A DNA stretch of 64,000 nucleotides from Sphingomonas sp. SORGH_AS_0879 (lineage in GTDB: Bacteria; Pseudomonadota; Alphaproteobacteria; Sphingomonadales; Sphingomonadaceae). The position numbers and the translations under genes are program-made. The DNA is taken from positions 2,800,001-2,864,000 of the forward strand of contig NZ_JAUTBJ010000002.1 of assembly GCF_030819175.1 (NCBI RefSeq), in the 5' to 3' direction. Of the stretch, positions 63,000 through 64,000 are shown piece after piece. The notes beneath the pieces are model-generated. The model did no database searches and had not been told where the DNA came from. It saw only the letters and a list, made by a program, of their open reading frames with translations. Every line of letters begins with the position of its first letter. Within the stretch, counting starts at the first letter, position 1.

Positions 63000-64000
63000 T
63001 CAGCGGACCGACCGGATCGGCAGGACGAGGAAGGAGCCGACCAGCACGAAGACGCCCGACACCACGAACAACACGGTATAGTTGTTGCCCGTCGAGGAGA
63101 GCAGCGCAGCGGCCATCACCGGGCTGAGGATCTGGGGCACATTGACGGCGGTGGTCAGGATGCCCAGGTCCTTGCCGGTCGCATCCTCCGCGCCCGGCTT
63201 GTGCTTGGGCAGCACCTGCGTCATCAGCGCCAGGTCGACCGACATGAACGCGCCATATCCCAGGCCGATCAGCACCGCATAGGCAAACATGCCCTGTGCC
63301 GTGGGCACGATCAGCGGCATGGCCACCGCCGCCGCCATGACGAGACTGGCGAGGAAGACCAGCGGCTTTCGCCGTCCCAGTCGATCGGACAGCACGCCCG
63401 AGCCCAGCCCCGAGACGACCAGTGCGACGAAGGTGATGATGGACATGCTGGCGATCATCCGGTTCGCGCTCGCCTGGCTCATCGCGATATGGTCCTGCAG
63501 GATATAGAGCAGATAGGTCAGGATCGCCTGATAGCCCATATAGATGGCGAACCGGCCGAGGAACGCCCAGGCGAAGTGGGGATGCTCGCGCGGGGAAATC
63601 CAGAAGCCTGTCAGGAACGTCCCCAGCTTCAGCGGCGTGGCGGGCGGCAGGACGACACGCGGTTCCGGATTGATCACCACGAACGCCAGGCACACGACGA
63701 TGATCGCCGTGCCGACGATGCCGTAGGCCAGCGGAATCCGGCTCGCCAGCATCCCTGCGAAGAAGGTGCCGAACGACACCCCCGCCGTCATCGCGCCGCC
63801 GACGACGCCCGATGCGAGTCCCCGTTCCTCGGGCGGAAAGCGGTCGGCCACCAATGTCGTGATCACGGGCTGCATCGAATTGAGGGTGACGACCGACACC
63901 AGCCAGATCGCGGTGATTCCCACTAGCCCGCCGCCATAAGGCGTCAGGATGATCGCCACCCCACCGATGGTCGCGCCGATGACGATCCAGGGCGTGCGCC
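63000..64000 (-). CDS. MFS transporter, N-terminus outside the window
   Basis: The frame is open to the window edge, showing about 333 residues of a major facilitator family transporter. Membrane helices are clear, and the cytoplasmic loop signature SGVLSDRLGRRKPLVF marks the start of the second half. RTPWIVIGATIG at the edge belongs to a helix, so the start lies beyond. The class includes exporters and importers of sugars and organic acids; substrate unknown. Its place in the scavenging locus suggests uptake of the sugar or sulfate-free product from the periplasm. Confidence 0.88.
   Translation of the reverse strand, partial: RTPWIVIGATIGGVAIILTPYGGGLVGITAIWLVSVVTLNSMQPVITTLVADRFPPEERGLASGVVGGAMTAGVSFGTFFAGMLASRIPLAYGIVGTAIIVVCLAFVVINPEPRVVLPPATPLKLGTFLTGFWISPREHPHFAWAFLGRFAIYMGYQAILTYLLYILQDHIAMSQASANRMIASMSIITFVALVVSGLGSGVLSDRLGRRKPLVFLASLVMAAAVAMPLIVPTAQGMFAYAVLIGLGYGAFMSVDLALMTQVLPKHKPGAEDATGKDLGILTTAVNVPQILSPVMAAALLSSTGNNYTVLFVVSGVFVLVGSFLVLPIRSVR

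Noticed and set aside
46258..64000. Calling the locus a heparan sulfate degradation operon
   Set aside because: GH89 and HGSNAT-like proteins fit, but the sulfatase is AtsA-like and no heparinase, unsaturated glucuronyl hydrolase or sulfamidase is present, so the substrate is left open.
1..64000. CRISPR arrays, rRNA genes, complete insertion sequences or a complete prophage
   Set aside because: No regularly spaced direct repeats, rRNA motifs, transposase genes or phage gene clusters were found.

Overview
This window is a chromosomal piece of a high-GC alphaproteobacterium, most likely Sphingomonas or a close relative. The supporting signs are the gene order pyrH-frr-uppS-cdsA-dxr-rseP-bamA-ompH-fabZ, a PopZ-type pole organiser, eukaryote-type NADP isocitrate dehydrogenase, L31 without zinc cysteines, LOV and HWE-type photosensory kinases, TonB-dependent receptors of the Caulobacter/Xanthomonas class, and an intergenic repeat (core CTGAGCGAAGTCGAAG) that I know from sphingomonad genomes. 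The assignment rests on gene content and remembered family features, not on a database search.

Layout. 1-1.5 kb: L-serine dehydratase (cut by the window edge) and a PilZ-like protein. 1.6-11.1 kb: rpmE, then a nine-gene minus-strand envelope and lipid operon (pyrH to fabZ) whose junctions are mostly stop/start overlaps. 11.4-13.4 kb: rpsB-tsf. 13.4-16.9 kb: a small membrane protein behind a LexA-like box, pssA-psd, and icd with a clean terminator. 16.9-19.9 kb: a phage-like cell-wall hydrolase, a lipoprotein cytochrome c, and a KefB-type antiporter. 19.9-27.5 kb: valS, a LOV hybrid histidine kinase, popZ, a TolC-like protein, an isoaspartyl methyltransferase-like protein and tRNA-Cys. 27.7-34.1 kb: an M61 peptidase and a three-gene photosensory operon (short LOV protein, CheB-CheR-PAS-HWE kinase fusion, single-domain response regulator). 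34.1-43.1 kb: a MacAB/TolC-like efflux operon containing a GIN-domain protein, divergent from a two-component system whose NtrC-like regulator has lost its sigma-54 contact motif. 43.1-46.2 kb: divergent glpK and glpD.

46.2-64 kb is accessory and is the most interesting part. It is a scavenging locus: an FCD-type GntR regulator, a TonB-dependent receptor, a GH89 alpha-N-acetylglucosaminidase overlapping by 4 bp with an HGSNAT/NagX-like membrane acetyltransferase, a GH130 protein, a pyruvyl-transferase-family protein, a sulfatase with its own formylglycine-generating enzyme (also a 4-bp overlap), a second TonB-dependent receptor, remnants of a second FCD regulator and a beta-helix protein fused by deletion, and an MFS transporter running off the window. 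The GH89/acetyltransferase pair matches two consecutive steps of lysosomal heparan sulfate breakdown (HGSNAT then NAGLU). I propose that the two work together at the inner membrane and periplasm: the membrane protein would N-acetylate a terminal glucosamine using cytosolic acetyl-CoA, and GH89 would then remove it. The substrate of the locus cannot be read from sequence alone.

Regulation visible in the sequence includes promoter-like boxes in front of rpmE, pyrH, rpsB and icd, candidate EcfG (general stress sigma factor) promoters in front of both LOV genes, a LexA-like box, several intrinsic terminators, and inverted repeats upstream of the first TonB-dependent receptor. No CRISPR array, insertion sequence, rRNA or complete prophage was seen.
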